Assembly (NCBI GenBank): GCA_977006965.1
Contig: OZ345352.1
Location: 806,001-870,000, forward strand
Reading direction: 5' to 3'
Origin: Phymatolithon calcareum
Taxonomy: Eukaryota > Rhodophyta > Florideophyceae > Hapalidiales
DNA: 64,000 nt
The notes under the pieces were generated by a model. It did no database searches and was not told where the DNA came from. It worked only from the letters and a program-made list of their open reading frames with translations. Positions 50,897-60,328 of this stretch are shown one piece after another; position 1 is the first letter of the stretch; each line of letters starts with the position of its first letter. The position numbers and the translations under genes are program-made.

Positions 50897-53800
50897 TCAA
50901 TAGAGATAATGGAATGTATCGTGAATTGCTCCAAGTTGTTCTGGTATTTCAAATTTATACGCTACACCGTTTGCGTGTTTCTTGAGGATTGTCAAGGGTC
51001 CAAGAAACTTTGGTGCTAACTTTTTAACTCTACCAGATTTGAGCGATAGGTTCTCAGTTGAAAGCATCACTTGATCACCTACTTCAAATTCTTCATCATT
51101 CCTCTTACTGTCAACGTTGTCAGCATTGCGTAAATTAGCTTCCTCTATTGCTAATTTTGCAAATTTGGTTGCTTCATTTATTTCTTTCAGAAATCGTTTT
51201 GAATTTCTATTCTTAGTACTTCCATCACTGAATAAGATATCAGAGATTGAAAGTGGGTTTTGTCCATATTCTAAGAAGAAAGGAGAATACTTCGTAGTAT
51301 CGTTAACGTGATTATTGTACGCGAATTCGAGACTTGGAAGATATTTGCTCCAATCTTTCTGTGTGTAACTGACAAAACATCTTAACATTTCTTGTAATGT
51401 TCTAAAAGAACGCTCTGACTGTCCATCGGTTTGTGTGTGAAAGGCAGTCGAAAGATTTGAATGAATCTGAAGGAGTCGCATGAGTTCTTTCCAGAAGTTG
51501 GCAGTGAACCTTGCGTCTCTATCAGATATGATTGTTCTTGGTAGACCATGGTTTTTGTATATCTCTTTATAGAACACTTTTGCCGTGTCTTCTGCTTTGT
51601 GCTTAGCTGGAAGAGAGATAAAATGTTCTCTTTTAGATAGTTTATCGACAACTACTAGGATTGTTGTCATATTATCCTTCGTTTTTGGTAATTTAAATAT
51701 GAAATCCATTGAAATTTCTTCCCACTTGCGTTCGGCTGGTGGAAAAGGTCTTAGTTTTCCTAAGTTCAATTGGTTAGAAGCTTTCGCTTCTTGACATTTT
51801 TGGCATAAATTTACATATTTTTTGACATCACTTCTTTTTGTAGGCCAGTAGAAGTGTCGTTTAAGTAGGGTGAATGTTCTATTCTCACCTCTATGTCCTC
51901 CTAATAGAGATTCATGATTATCATGCATAACCGTTTTCCTTATTTCACCTTCAGGTATGCAAAGTCTATTTTCAAAGTATAACCTTTTTCCCTTTTTCAT
52001 ATACGGTTGTTTCACATTATCCCATTTTTCTTTAAAATAATTATCCCTTTTGTAATCTTCTTCAAGATTATTCAATATTTTGTCCCTTATTTTCACTTTA
52101 GTAATCGACAAAAGTTCACGAATAACATCCGTTGATTTTTGACGAACTTCATTACGTTTACGTGAAAGTGCGTCGGCGACGATATTCGATTTTCCCTTAA
52201 TATACTTAATTGAGTAGTTAAACTCTTGCATAAACTAGACCCATCTCGCTTGTTTTCTCCATAGTGTTTTTTGAGTATCTAAATATTTCAGTGGATGATG
52301 GTCGGTTAAGATTGTAAATTTTGATCCATGAAGGTACGATCTCCATGTTTGCAATGCGTGTATTATCCGAAGAAGTTCCTTCTCAGGAGTACTATAATTT
52401 TGTTCTGCTAAACTTAATTTTTTCGATGCATACGCTACAGGTCTGCATCCTTTTTCATCTGTTTGTGTGAGTACTGCTCCAGTTCCTGTATCTGAAGCAT
52501 CAGATGTTACTTCGTATTCTAGACTCGGATCAGCACATTTGAGAACTGGTGTATTACTTAGAGTTATTTTTAAAGATTGAAAAGCATCGTTTTCTAACTT
52601 CCCCCATTTGAAAGAAGTCTTTTTTCTGGTTAAATTCGTTAAGGGTGCTGCTAATTTAGCAAAATCCTTTACGAATTTCCTATAGTAGTTACATAGTCCT
52701 AAGAAAATTTGGACTTGTTTTACATTATTTGGTGCTTCCCAATTATTGATTGCTTCAACCTTTTTAGGGTCAACTTTGATTCCGTCTTCGCTGATTTTAT
52801 GTCCCAAGTATTCAAATTGAGTCTTGAAGAGTTTGAACTTGGATTTCTTCGCATACAATTGATTCTTTCTTAGTATGCCGAGAGTAATTTCAAAATGTTT
52901 GAAATGTTCTTCTTCACTTTTGCTGTATATTAGAATATCATCTAAATATACTAAAATAAATTTATCTAGATATGGTCTGAAGATATTATTCATTAAGGTT
53001 TGAAAGCATCCTGGAGCTCCACTTAATCCAAACGGAGTTACCAGATATTCAAACTGTCCATAGCGTGTTCGGAATGCAGTTTTTTCAATATCAGATTCTT
53101 TTATACGGATTTGGTGATAACCACTTCTTAAATCGAGAGTGGAGAAGAATTTTGCTCCACTTAATTAGTCCCAAACTTCGTCTATGCGAGGTAATGGAAC
53201 TTGATTCCGAATTGTTTGTTTGTTGAGTGCTCTGTAGTCTATACACATACGGAGAGTTCCATCCTTCTTTTTCGTGAATAGGACTGGACTTCCCCAAGGA
53301 CTCACATTTGGTCGAATGAAGCCGTTTGCTAATACTTCTTCGAGTTGCTTTTTCATTTCTTTTAACTCTAAGACAGATAGTTTATACATTGGACCAATTT
53401 TTGGTTTTGATCCTTCTTCCAAATTGATCATCATTTCAATGTTTCTCTTTGGAGGTAATCCCGGAGGTAACGTTTCCGGGAAAACATCCTCATATTTTTG
53501 CAATATTTCCTTGATACCCTTACTGTGTTCGTCTTTTAAATTCTCATCCCCTGATGGTTTTAGAAGCACATGGTAACAAGTACTATTTCTCTTTTTTGCT
53601 AACCTCGCGAACTGTTTACTCGAAAGCATGCTATTCAGGAGGGATGCCCCATGCTTATAAGCCTCTGCGTCCAGAGTAATAATTTGGACATTAATGTTAA
53701 TACGCATTCGGTTTCGAGTCTAATCAATTATAGGATTGACATCTGTTAGCCAGCTCTTTCCTAAGATTATGTCGTAGGCGATCCAATCTACGATGTACGG

Positions 53801-54031
53801 GCGTATATTGAAGATTGCCTGTCCGATACGTAATCCCAGATTTTCAGAATATAAGTCCATTTTGAAAAGTGTTCCGTCCCAAAGTTCTGCTTTGAGGTTA
53901 GTTCTTTCTCTCCCTAACTCTAGTTTTTGCGCAAAATCCTTTGATATGATTATTTCTTCATATCCACTATCCACTAAGGTTTTACAGTAGAATTTTCCAC
54001 TTGGCCTTACTATTTCTCCTCTGAACACCAA
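50897..54031 (-). pseudogene. Gypsy pol: protease, RT, RNase H, integrase with three stops
   Basis: One frame runs from about 54031 to 50897, broken only by TAG 53720-53722, TAA 53165-53167 and TAG 52235-52237. Protease: LVDSGYEEIIIS near 53960. [17 protein letters not shown], then LVYLDDILIYS (catalytic DD) near 52930. RNase H: VTSDASDTGTGAVLTQ. Integrase: HHCC (HRGENRTF ... CQKC), catalytic D (SMDFIF), D (ISDRDARF) and E in TDGQSER. It ends shortly after a chromodomain-less C-terminus (IHDTFHYLY). All domains are recognisable, but the three stops make it inactive. Confidence 0.9.
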
Positions 54032-54375
54032 TAGTGGTTGCCTCTTCTTAGGCCTTTTTCTGTACGGAGAGAACGTACAAACTCTTGCAGTATTTTTCTA
54101 CTTTTTATCTCTTGGTACCCTATTGTGGAAAATACGCTCAGATTCCACCTCGAGACTCCGCTCAGTCTCGGCAGTATTTTTCTGCTTTTTAGTATCTTGG
54201 GGACGCCTCTTGATTCCCTCAAGCTTCGCAGTCTCTTGGAAACTACCCTTAGTTTCCTCACCTGCACAACTACTCTGAGTTGTCTCTTATTCGTGCACGC
54301 TATTCTCTTTTTTGCATTTTTCTCGTTTTTTGTTTTCATCGGCTACTATACATACACCCGTTTTAGTGCCGAGCC

Positions 54376-55209
54376 CTAATAACGGTTGAACTGGTTTTTT
54401 GGCTTCCTCTGTGAATGTTTAATAGCACGGCAGCCAACCTTTTTGCATAGAAAGCACTTGTTTTGTTCCATCAGTTTTGTTCTTTCTTCTGGAGATAGTT
54501 TTACAAATTTCTTCTGAGGAAAAACCCCAATTTCCATTGGTGTAACCCCATTATTTATTCCTCCTTGTAATGGGAATGGTCCACTAGTGTAGATCTTGTC
54601 CATTCGATCAGCAATTTTCATTGCATCTTGGAGTCATGTTGTTTCGGATCTCTCTATCTCGACTCTTATTCTATTCTTCAATCCCTGGCTGTAATGGAAG
54701 ACCTGTTCATCATTAGCCATAGTCGGGATTTGGAGTAAGCATTTAGAAAACTCCGCATTATATGATGAAACTGAACTGTAAGCTCCCATTTGTTTTAACG
54801 TACTAAGTGCTTTTCTCGCGTTAACTTCCCTGTTAACGGGTTCGAAATACTTCAATAATTCTTTTTTGAACTCTTCAAATGTTGTAATATTAACTTGGGT
54901 ACTTATATTTATAAGTTCACACCATTGTAATCCATCCCCGATAAGGAAACTAACAGCATACTTGATTTTGTGTGCCTCATCGGGCGCCGTTGTTTGGTTG
55001 TCAAGTATATTTTGAATTGACTGCAACCAGCTACGAACATTCTGTCCGCTAATTTTGTCTGGCCTTGCTGTTCTTAACGAGCAGTTGCTCGAAGACAGGT
55101 TTATAAATGCTTGATTTGCATTATGTAGTTGTTGCTGTAGTCCTGTGACGGCAGTCTGCAAGTTCTGAATAACTTGTGCCTGTTCTTGTTGCTGTTGTAT
55201 ATGTTCCAT
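54376..55209 (-). pseudogene. Gypsy gag with one in-frame stop
   Basis: From the ATG at 55209, a Gln-rich coiled start is followed by a typical retrotransposon gag domain (WCELINISTQVN..TFEEFKK, LKYFEPVNREVNAR). A TGA at 54634-54636 interrupts the frame, which continues to 54376. The tail has CFLCKKVGCRAIKH, a zinc-knuckle-like CX2CX4C..H. It would form the particle and bind RNA. Confidence 0.8.
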
Positions 55210-55455
55210 TTTGTTTTAATATTTCCTGAAGTTACCGCTATTCTCCTCCCGTGCCCTTGTTGCGTTACTCGAACCTTTGTCCCAGTCGGTCGTCCTAGGT
55301 AACACCCAATAGACGAAAAGGTTAGTGAGGATACCAAGTTAACACGGTTCTCGGATAATAACTGATTTATAACAACAGTAATATTTATTTAATCCCAATT
55401 TAATTGATTTTGATTCTGATCAAGCAAGCATCAATTTGATATCAACTAATTATCA

Positions 55456-56180
55456 CTAATGCTTACGACCGTTCCTTTGATATTTTAGCGATTTGCTAAT
55501 CGAAGTAATACTTATCTTAGGAGCTTTTGATATATTCGTAAACTTCTTGATGTCGGTCGTTTGATATGCAAGATTCAGAAGGCGGTTGATAGTGATTTTT
55601 CGATTTTTGTGATCCTCACCCCATTTGTGGGCATTAAAAAGCACCTTATTCTTATACCACGTATGGCACAAGTCACACTGAATATTTACCAAGTTAGAAC
55701 TGGTATTCTCCAAATCGAGGATCGCTTTGCCGAAACCTTTCTTGTGTATGAGAACCTTGATATGATTCTCTGACATGTTATGATCGGTAAAGGATTCGGT
55801 TGGTCCTTTCCGATAGCCACAAACATTACAGGAAGTCCGCCCAATCAGCTTGTTCTCGCCAATGGCGCTGATCTTCGGCACCGTTTTATGAGCGTTAAAT
55901 TCTAACGCCGTTCTAAAGGTCTTTCCCCCCTTGATTTTCGGATAAATTTCAGGCGTATCCTCGATTTCGATAATTTCGATTACTTTTCGAGGATTTTCGG
56001 TAACTTCCTTATTTTTAGATATCTTTTGATTGGGGGGGTCGAAACGACGTTGGTTTTAGGGTCCGATGGGGACTTCTTCTGGACCTCGTGGTCTGATTGG
56101 TCCTGAAAAGTGTCCGATGGGATCTTAGTGATTTTTTCGGAATTGTCGGACGTTTTCGAATTATTTTCAGACTTGTGCAC
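55456..56180 (-). pseudogene. Extra zinc-finger ORF upstream of Gypsy gag
   Basis: Two frames, 56180-55980 and 55881-55456 extended upstream, are joined if one C of the seven-C run at about 56032-56038 is a slip. The product would be about 215 residues: a Ser/Lys/Asp-rich start, then two fingers CNVCGYRK ... HNMSENH and CDLCHTWYK ... HKWGEDH, both CX2CX12HX5H, the U1/matrin-like type. A basic tail ends RNGRKH. This lies between the LTR part and gag, where Gypsy elements usually have only leader sequence. Function unknown; nucleic-acid binding is likely. Confidence 0.6.
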
Positions 56181-56196
56181 TGTAATTCAAATATTC

Positions 56197-56387
56197 AGAA
56201 ATGTTAAAAAGCACTATTTTGATTCCACTAGACGATTGGGTGATTGACACTTTGCAATGACACTTGTAACACTCGCGTATTTGCATACGTGGGATTTTGC
56301 AGTATATGTGTAACATTTACTGTAATGCGCTACGTGGCAGTCATAGTTGTAGTACAAGTGTAACTCTTGTAATATAAAATCGTTACA
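56197..56387 (-). repeat. Gypsy 5' LTR, U3 part only
   Basis: Matches 50530-50754 with a ~48-bp internal deletion and ends in the same ATCGTTACA. The TATA box and downstream part of the LTR are missing, so this end could not drive transcription. Either recombination replaced it, or this is a fragment of another copy. Confidence 0.65.
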
Positions 56388-56767
56388 GTTTCAGCTTCTC
56401 GTCGGGGCGCAACGTTAATTTTACTATAATTTTCGTCTGTTCCTTTGCCGATTTTAAAAAACTTTTGGTCTCACGGCGCGAACTTCTTTACGACCTAGAC
56501 GTTCGATTTTACTAAATTTGCAGTATATTTGTGGTATTCTACAACCTTTCGAAAGTTTTGACGGAGGCAAATAGAAATTAAACGAGTCCTTTTCGAGATA
56601 ATTGTCTATTTTTGTAGGCGATTCTTTTTCAAGATCAGAATTACGAAAAGCTCTCTACACTCTTTATTTCATCCCATTTCTTTGATTTTTTGGTTTTGCG
56701 TAAGCTGCGTTCTTGGATCTCTATAACTGTTTTCAAAATGCAATGAACGGATTAGGAAGTGGTCTTA
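56388..56767. other. Spacer between the Gypsy and Harbinger elements
   Basis: No gene or repeat recognised. AT-rich. Confidence 0.4.
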
Positions 56768-57046
56768 GAGCGTCTCCACCGGTAGCGGGTCCAATGTAAA
56801 ATTGCTGTCTACGTGGTTATAGCTTATTGGTGAATGGAAAATTTTGAATGCACTTGATGGAAGCTATTTTTAATTGGACTCGGTTTGATGGCGTGTTCCC
56901 CAACGGTAAAGTTTAGCCGCATGAAATGCAACAAATGCACAAAGCTGTAATTGAATATCATACTCTCCGTCCGAGCACCCACAAGAGCTGCAACCACCAG
57001 GTCGCTTTCAAGATGCTTCAGATTGCCAAGAAAATAGCTGTCCTCC

Positions 57047-57489
57047 ATGGATCCTCTTCAAGATGGTGGCGACGATGACATCCCACTCTCCACAGCCATT
57101 TGGTTCCAGATGCAGATGATTGCAGCGTGCGCAATCCACATGTCGACGGAAGATGCAGGTGGTTCTCGGAGAAGATGATTTACGAACACTACTTTCTATC
57201 GTACGACCAAGAGCGAAACGACTGATCTGGGCAGTTCGGTCCCCTCTACCCACCCTCGTACTTTGAGAAAAGATTTTGAATGCCGAGAAGTTCGTTCGAT
57301 ACTCTATTCGTCGCGGTCGTTAGTGACGGTGAGTATCTTCGGGCAGGACTGCGACCGGACGCCACAGGCCGCTTTGGTGCCTTTCCGCTGCAGAAAATTG
57401 TAGCTGCCATGCGATATATTGCGTATAGATCTCCTTTCGACAGCACTGATGAATACTGCATGATTGGGGAATCTACTGCAGCGCGGTAG
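57047..57489 (+). pseudogene. Harbinger transposase, N-terminal half, broken
   Basis: From an ATG at about 57047 the plus strand encodes an acidic start, then a frame change. Next comes YPPSYFEKRF, a TGA, MPRSSFDTLF, DATGRFGAFPLQKIVAAMRYIAY and DSTDEYCMIGESTA. This is the conserved block of plant-type Harbinger transposases ahead of the catalytic DDE domain. The sequence stops at 57489 and the DDE domain is missing, replaced by the end of ORF1 on the other strand. An internal deletion is the likely cause. Confidence 0.8.
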
Positions 57490-57492
57490 ATG

Positions 57493-58733
57493 CTATTCAA
57501 GCAGATCAACGACAGAACGCGGGCGGGGAGATGATAAAGGAACAGCATCTGTGTTCTCTGCAGTTGAAGTATGCGATAGCGTTTCAATACGTGCTCTTTT
57601 GCGCGTCTCAGAGTTATTACCGTCGGTCGGCCCCGAAACAGGTCCAGAATGTCCGCGTTCGGCATCGGCAAGGCTCAGACTTTCAATATTATATGTAGCA
57701 AAATCGTGGCACTCCAATTGCATTTGGAGCAAAATCTTACTCTGCTCCATGGCCAGAAACCGATTCAGAAGAGTAATATCTGTGCCGGGAGACTGAAAAA
57801 CAGATAAGCGTGAGTTCCGTTCCTGCACTGCGAGCAGTCCTTTCGATATCTCGTTCTTTATCTTGCTTTCGTGCACAAGCCCTTCGATTCCTTTTGCTCA
57901 GCATGACAGAGCAGCACTCAACTTCGCTGTTTCAATCGCGCGCTTTGTGCCTTCAGGGCGCATTTTCTCAGGCGTTGCGTGCCGCGATGATGCTACGGGC
58001 TGGTATGAAAAGCGCACACCGTTGGCAGTAATTGCTGGTGCATGCATTCCAACATCTACAGTTTCCACGGCTCTATGTCGCACAATGACACCGTGGTTGT
58101 GGTCTTGATTTCCTGAAGAAGCCGAATCAGCGGAATTTGTGCTCCCAATCACTCGCACGGCTGCCTGGACTTCAGAAATCGCAGGCGAAGGAGCAACAGC
58201 ACCCACTGCTGCTTCAGCGCTCTCCTTCAACTTTCTGGACATCAATATGGCGTCGTAAGTCATGTTACAAAACGGAGTAGTGCGAAGCCACATGCACCCC
58301 GATAAGTAACTGAATGGTTTACCTGGAGAGGAATTTTCTTCACCAAAGTAGCGATACATCTCGGAATTCCTTCCACCTCGAAGAACCAATCTCTTGTTGA
58401 AAATGGCAGTAGCGGCACGCAGAATATCTGCATCTGTCGGGTTCCCCGTAGGGTTGGCAGCCTTGATGCGCTGAACACAGGCTTCGAATAAAATGCATTC
58501 TTTTTTGATTGCCTTGCACCGCTGTACGATTGCAGATCCAGTTCTTTTCTGATCGGTATAGATCCAGCCTTTCGTGATTCTCTCGGTCACGAGACGCTTC
58601 CAAACAATTTCCACTCTTACTTCAAATTCGCTGGCCTTCTGGCCATTCCCGCGCCTCTAATCCATCGATGCTTCAAAAAAGCCTTGCAGCATAGAAGGTT
58701 CTCATCTTCCTGCCCCTTTTTCGCTTGCCCCAT
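57493..58733 (-). pseudogene. Harbinger ORF1, Myb/SANT-like DNA-binding protein
   Basis: Starts at the ATG 58733 (EDENLLCCKAFL), shifts frame once near 58650, and is then open to 57898. There a TGA (57898-57900) interrupts it. The same frame continues to 57493. The N-terminal part is the trihelix/Myb-like domain (QKASEFEVRVEIVWKRL, RCKAIKKECILFEACV, SGCMWLRTTPFCNM). The C-terminal part is helical, as in the NAM-associated domain. ORF1 proteins of this superfamily assist transposase nuclear import and DNA binding. Confidence 0.75.
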
Positions 58734-59540
58734 TTCTAATCGATGTTGCGCGGAATGAGAGATTAAAGTGCAAAGAGCGTGGGAATGTCCTCAGCAGAGT
58801 GCATAACTTCCTCGGTATTTGCAATAAATATAAAAGAGAATCACGAACAAGGCGCGGAAATCACATACCCGACGAGAGTAAACACTGGTGATTCGCAATT
58901 TGTCTTTCGCGGGAAGAGGGAATGGAGGCGGCGCCATTTTGCAAGATTCCCAGAAACGTACTTCCGAGACAGACACGCAGGCGACGTGTTTGGCTTGATT
59001 CTGTGAGGCCTCTCGGGCTAAGTGAAAAGGCAATACTGCACCTCGGCAGATTACACGAAAAAAGTGTCTCGAATAAAGCTATGAACGCTTATTTAGTTTC
59101 AATGAGATCAGCATGTTTGATACCAATACGGAGTCTGTGTAATTTTTTAAATACATTGGACTTTTCTCGAGTCCATTTTCAGGGTCCATTTGCCTTGAAA
59201 TAGCCAGAAAAGTTAAATTATGCTCCGTGGTAAAATGGAAGTGTACGTTTTAGATTGCAGTTTTTTTTACCGGTGGGGAATGCGTGCTCCGTGAAATATG
59301 TAACATGCTCACAATTAAATTGGACATGGTGACCGGTGGAGACGCTCTTAAACTGCATGTTTAAGGAGCCGTCCCGATTTTAGAACGAACCTTCTGCTGA
59401 GAATTTCTAGAAAAAGTTTCCACGGCGCGAGGACTTTTTTTGCTTAGCTAATTATGTACTGGCATAACAGAAAGTGTCCAATGAGGTTCTCAGATTCCCA
59501 AGCACATAAAAAATAAAAGTGAAAATCTAAGATGGGGGTG

Positions 59541-59623
59541 TACACTGGGGGAGCACGGCAGCATTTTGGCCCGAAAATATTCTGTTTGTCTGAGCCAAAA
59601 TGCTGCCGTGCTCCCCCAGTGTA
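59541..59623. mobile_element. Miniature in-TA element, 29-bp perfect TIRs
   Basis: 59542-59570 and 59594-59622 are perfect inverted copies with a 23-nt loop. The sequence reads TA-CACTGGGGGAGCACGGC ... GCCGTGCTCCCCCAGTG-TA. A TA dinucleotide on each side would be the target duplication of a Tc1/mariner-type element of about 79 bp. No coding capacity. Confidence 0.75.
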
Positions 59624-59642
59624 GATCCTTAACTGCAACGTA

Positions 59643-59940
59643 ATTTATAGGATTTATTGAGAAGGTACCATGTGTCCCAACTTGAGGAAAGTCTGCAAGT
59701 TTCTAATCGCATTATAGTAGCATCGAGCTTTGTCAGTTACCTTATTCAGAGTTCCAATGGCTCGCGCCACTTCATTCTCTTCGGTAGGGGTCCACGTGGG
59801 CTTCTTCAGGGTTCTGCTGAGCGTATCAATTGCCCATGCTCCTTGACTACCCATTTCTTCAATCAGCTTCGTTGGGTTCCTAGGGAAGTGTCCCAAAAAC
59901 CATCTTGCGCAAAAGATTCTGCGCCTGCTTTCTTTCATCT
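59643..59940 (-). pseudogene. LINE-A, 5'-truncated 3' end
   Basis: Minus-strand frame 59938-59654 matches the end of LINE-A (MKESRRRIFCARWF, PRNPTKLIEEMGSQGAW) and keeps TGG (KPTWTPTEE) where the 12.8-kb copy has TAG. The 3' end reads GGTACCATGTGTCCCAAC on plus. Open to its stop, but only about 300 bp long. No target duplication found. Confidence 0.7.
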
Positions 59941-60328
59941 GAACGTTCCCCTATGTCTGTCGACCACTCCGCTCCCTTTTGCAAGAGTGATAACTTTATT
60001 GTTTGGTTCAGGCAAGGTTGCTACTTAAACCAATTCGGCAGTTCTTCAATACGTGTATCCACACTTGCCGATTGCCCGAATTAGGTGTACACTGCGTGCC
60101 CTTTTCTTGTCTAAATTAGTTAATATCCTGTTCTTGAAATCTATCCCATTCGGGAGGGTATCCCTCCCTCTTAGATAGAACGAAAAAACGACCCGAAATT
60201 TGCGTGGGGGAGGAGGGATCAGACTGTACCATAGCGGAAGGTGGATGAGAGGCAGGAGCGGTCTCTCGTATGACTCCAACTCTTCTCATGTAAGGATGTA
60301 CCTGTGCAAAGTCTATCCTTATGTTATG
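59941..60328. other. Unassigned stretch next to the Tnp2-like gene
   Basis: A minus-strand frame (60279-60046) is moderately protein-like but unplaced. It may be the 3' end of the transposase gene or another repeat. No TIR could be recognised here. Confidence 0.3.

Larger units (their letters stand above)
50260..56387 (-). mobile_element. Ty3/Gypsy LTR retrotransposon, decayed, AT-rich
   Basis: Minus-strand order: LTR part (56387-56197), zinc-finger ORF, gag, pol (protease, RT, RNase H, integrase), polypurine tract AGAAGGGGAGGA at about 50758-50769, then the 3' LTR from 50754 downward. Integrase after RNase H defines Gypsy. Much more AT-rich than the neighbouring genes. The left limit is uncertain because the 3' LTR end is not fixed. 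No target duplication found. A TGGTATCC word on the minus strand at 55329-55336 could be the primer site. Confidence 0.85.
56768..59347. mobile_element. PIF/Harbinger DNA transposon, 2580 bp
   Basis: Terminal inverted repeats GAGCGTCTCCACCGGT (56768-56783 and its complement 59332-59347) are perfect over 16 bp. They are flanked by TTA on both sides (56765-56767, 59348-59350), the TWA target duplication of PIF/Harbinger. It carries the two genes expected of this superfamily: a DDE transposase (plus strand, N-terminal half only) and a Myb-like ORF1 (minus strand), in convergent arrangement. Both are damaged, so it is non-autonomous now. The TIR ends and TSD are clean, suggesting it could still be moved in trans. 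Confidence 0.93.

Noticed and set aside
55329-55346. True 5' LTR boundary at the TGGTATCC word
   Set aside because: The word could be a primer site, but nothing between it and 56196 matches the 3' LTR, so I do not place the LTR end there.
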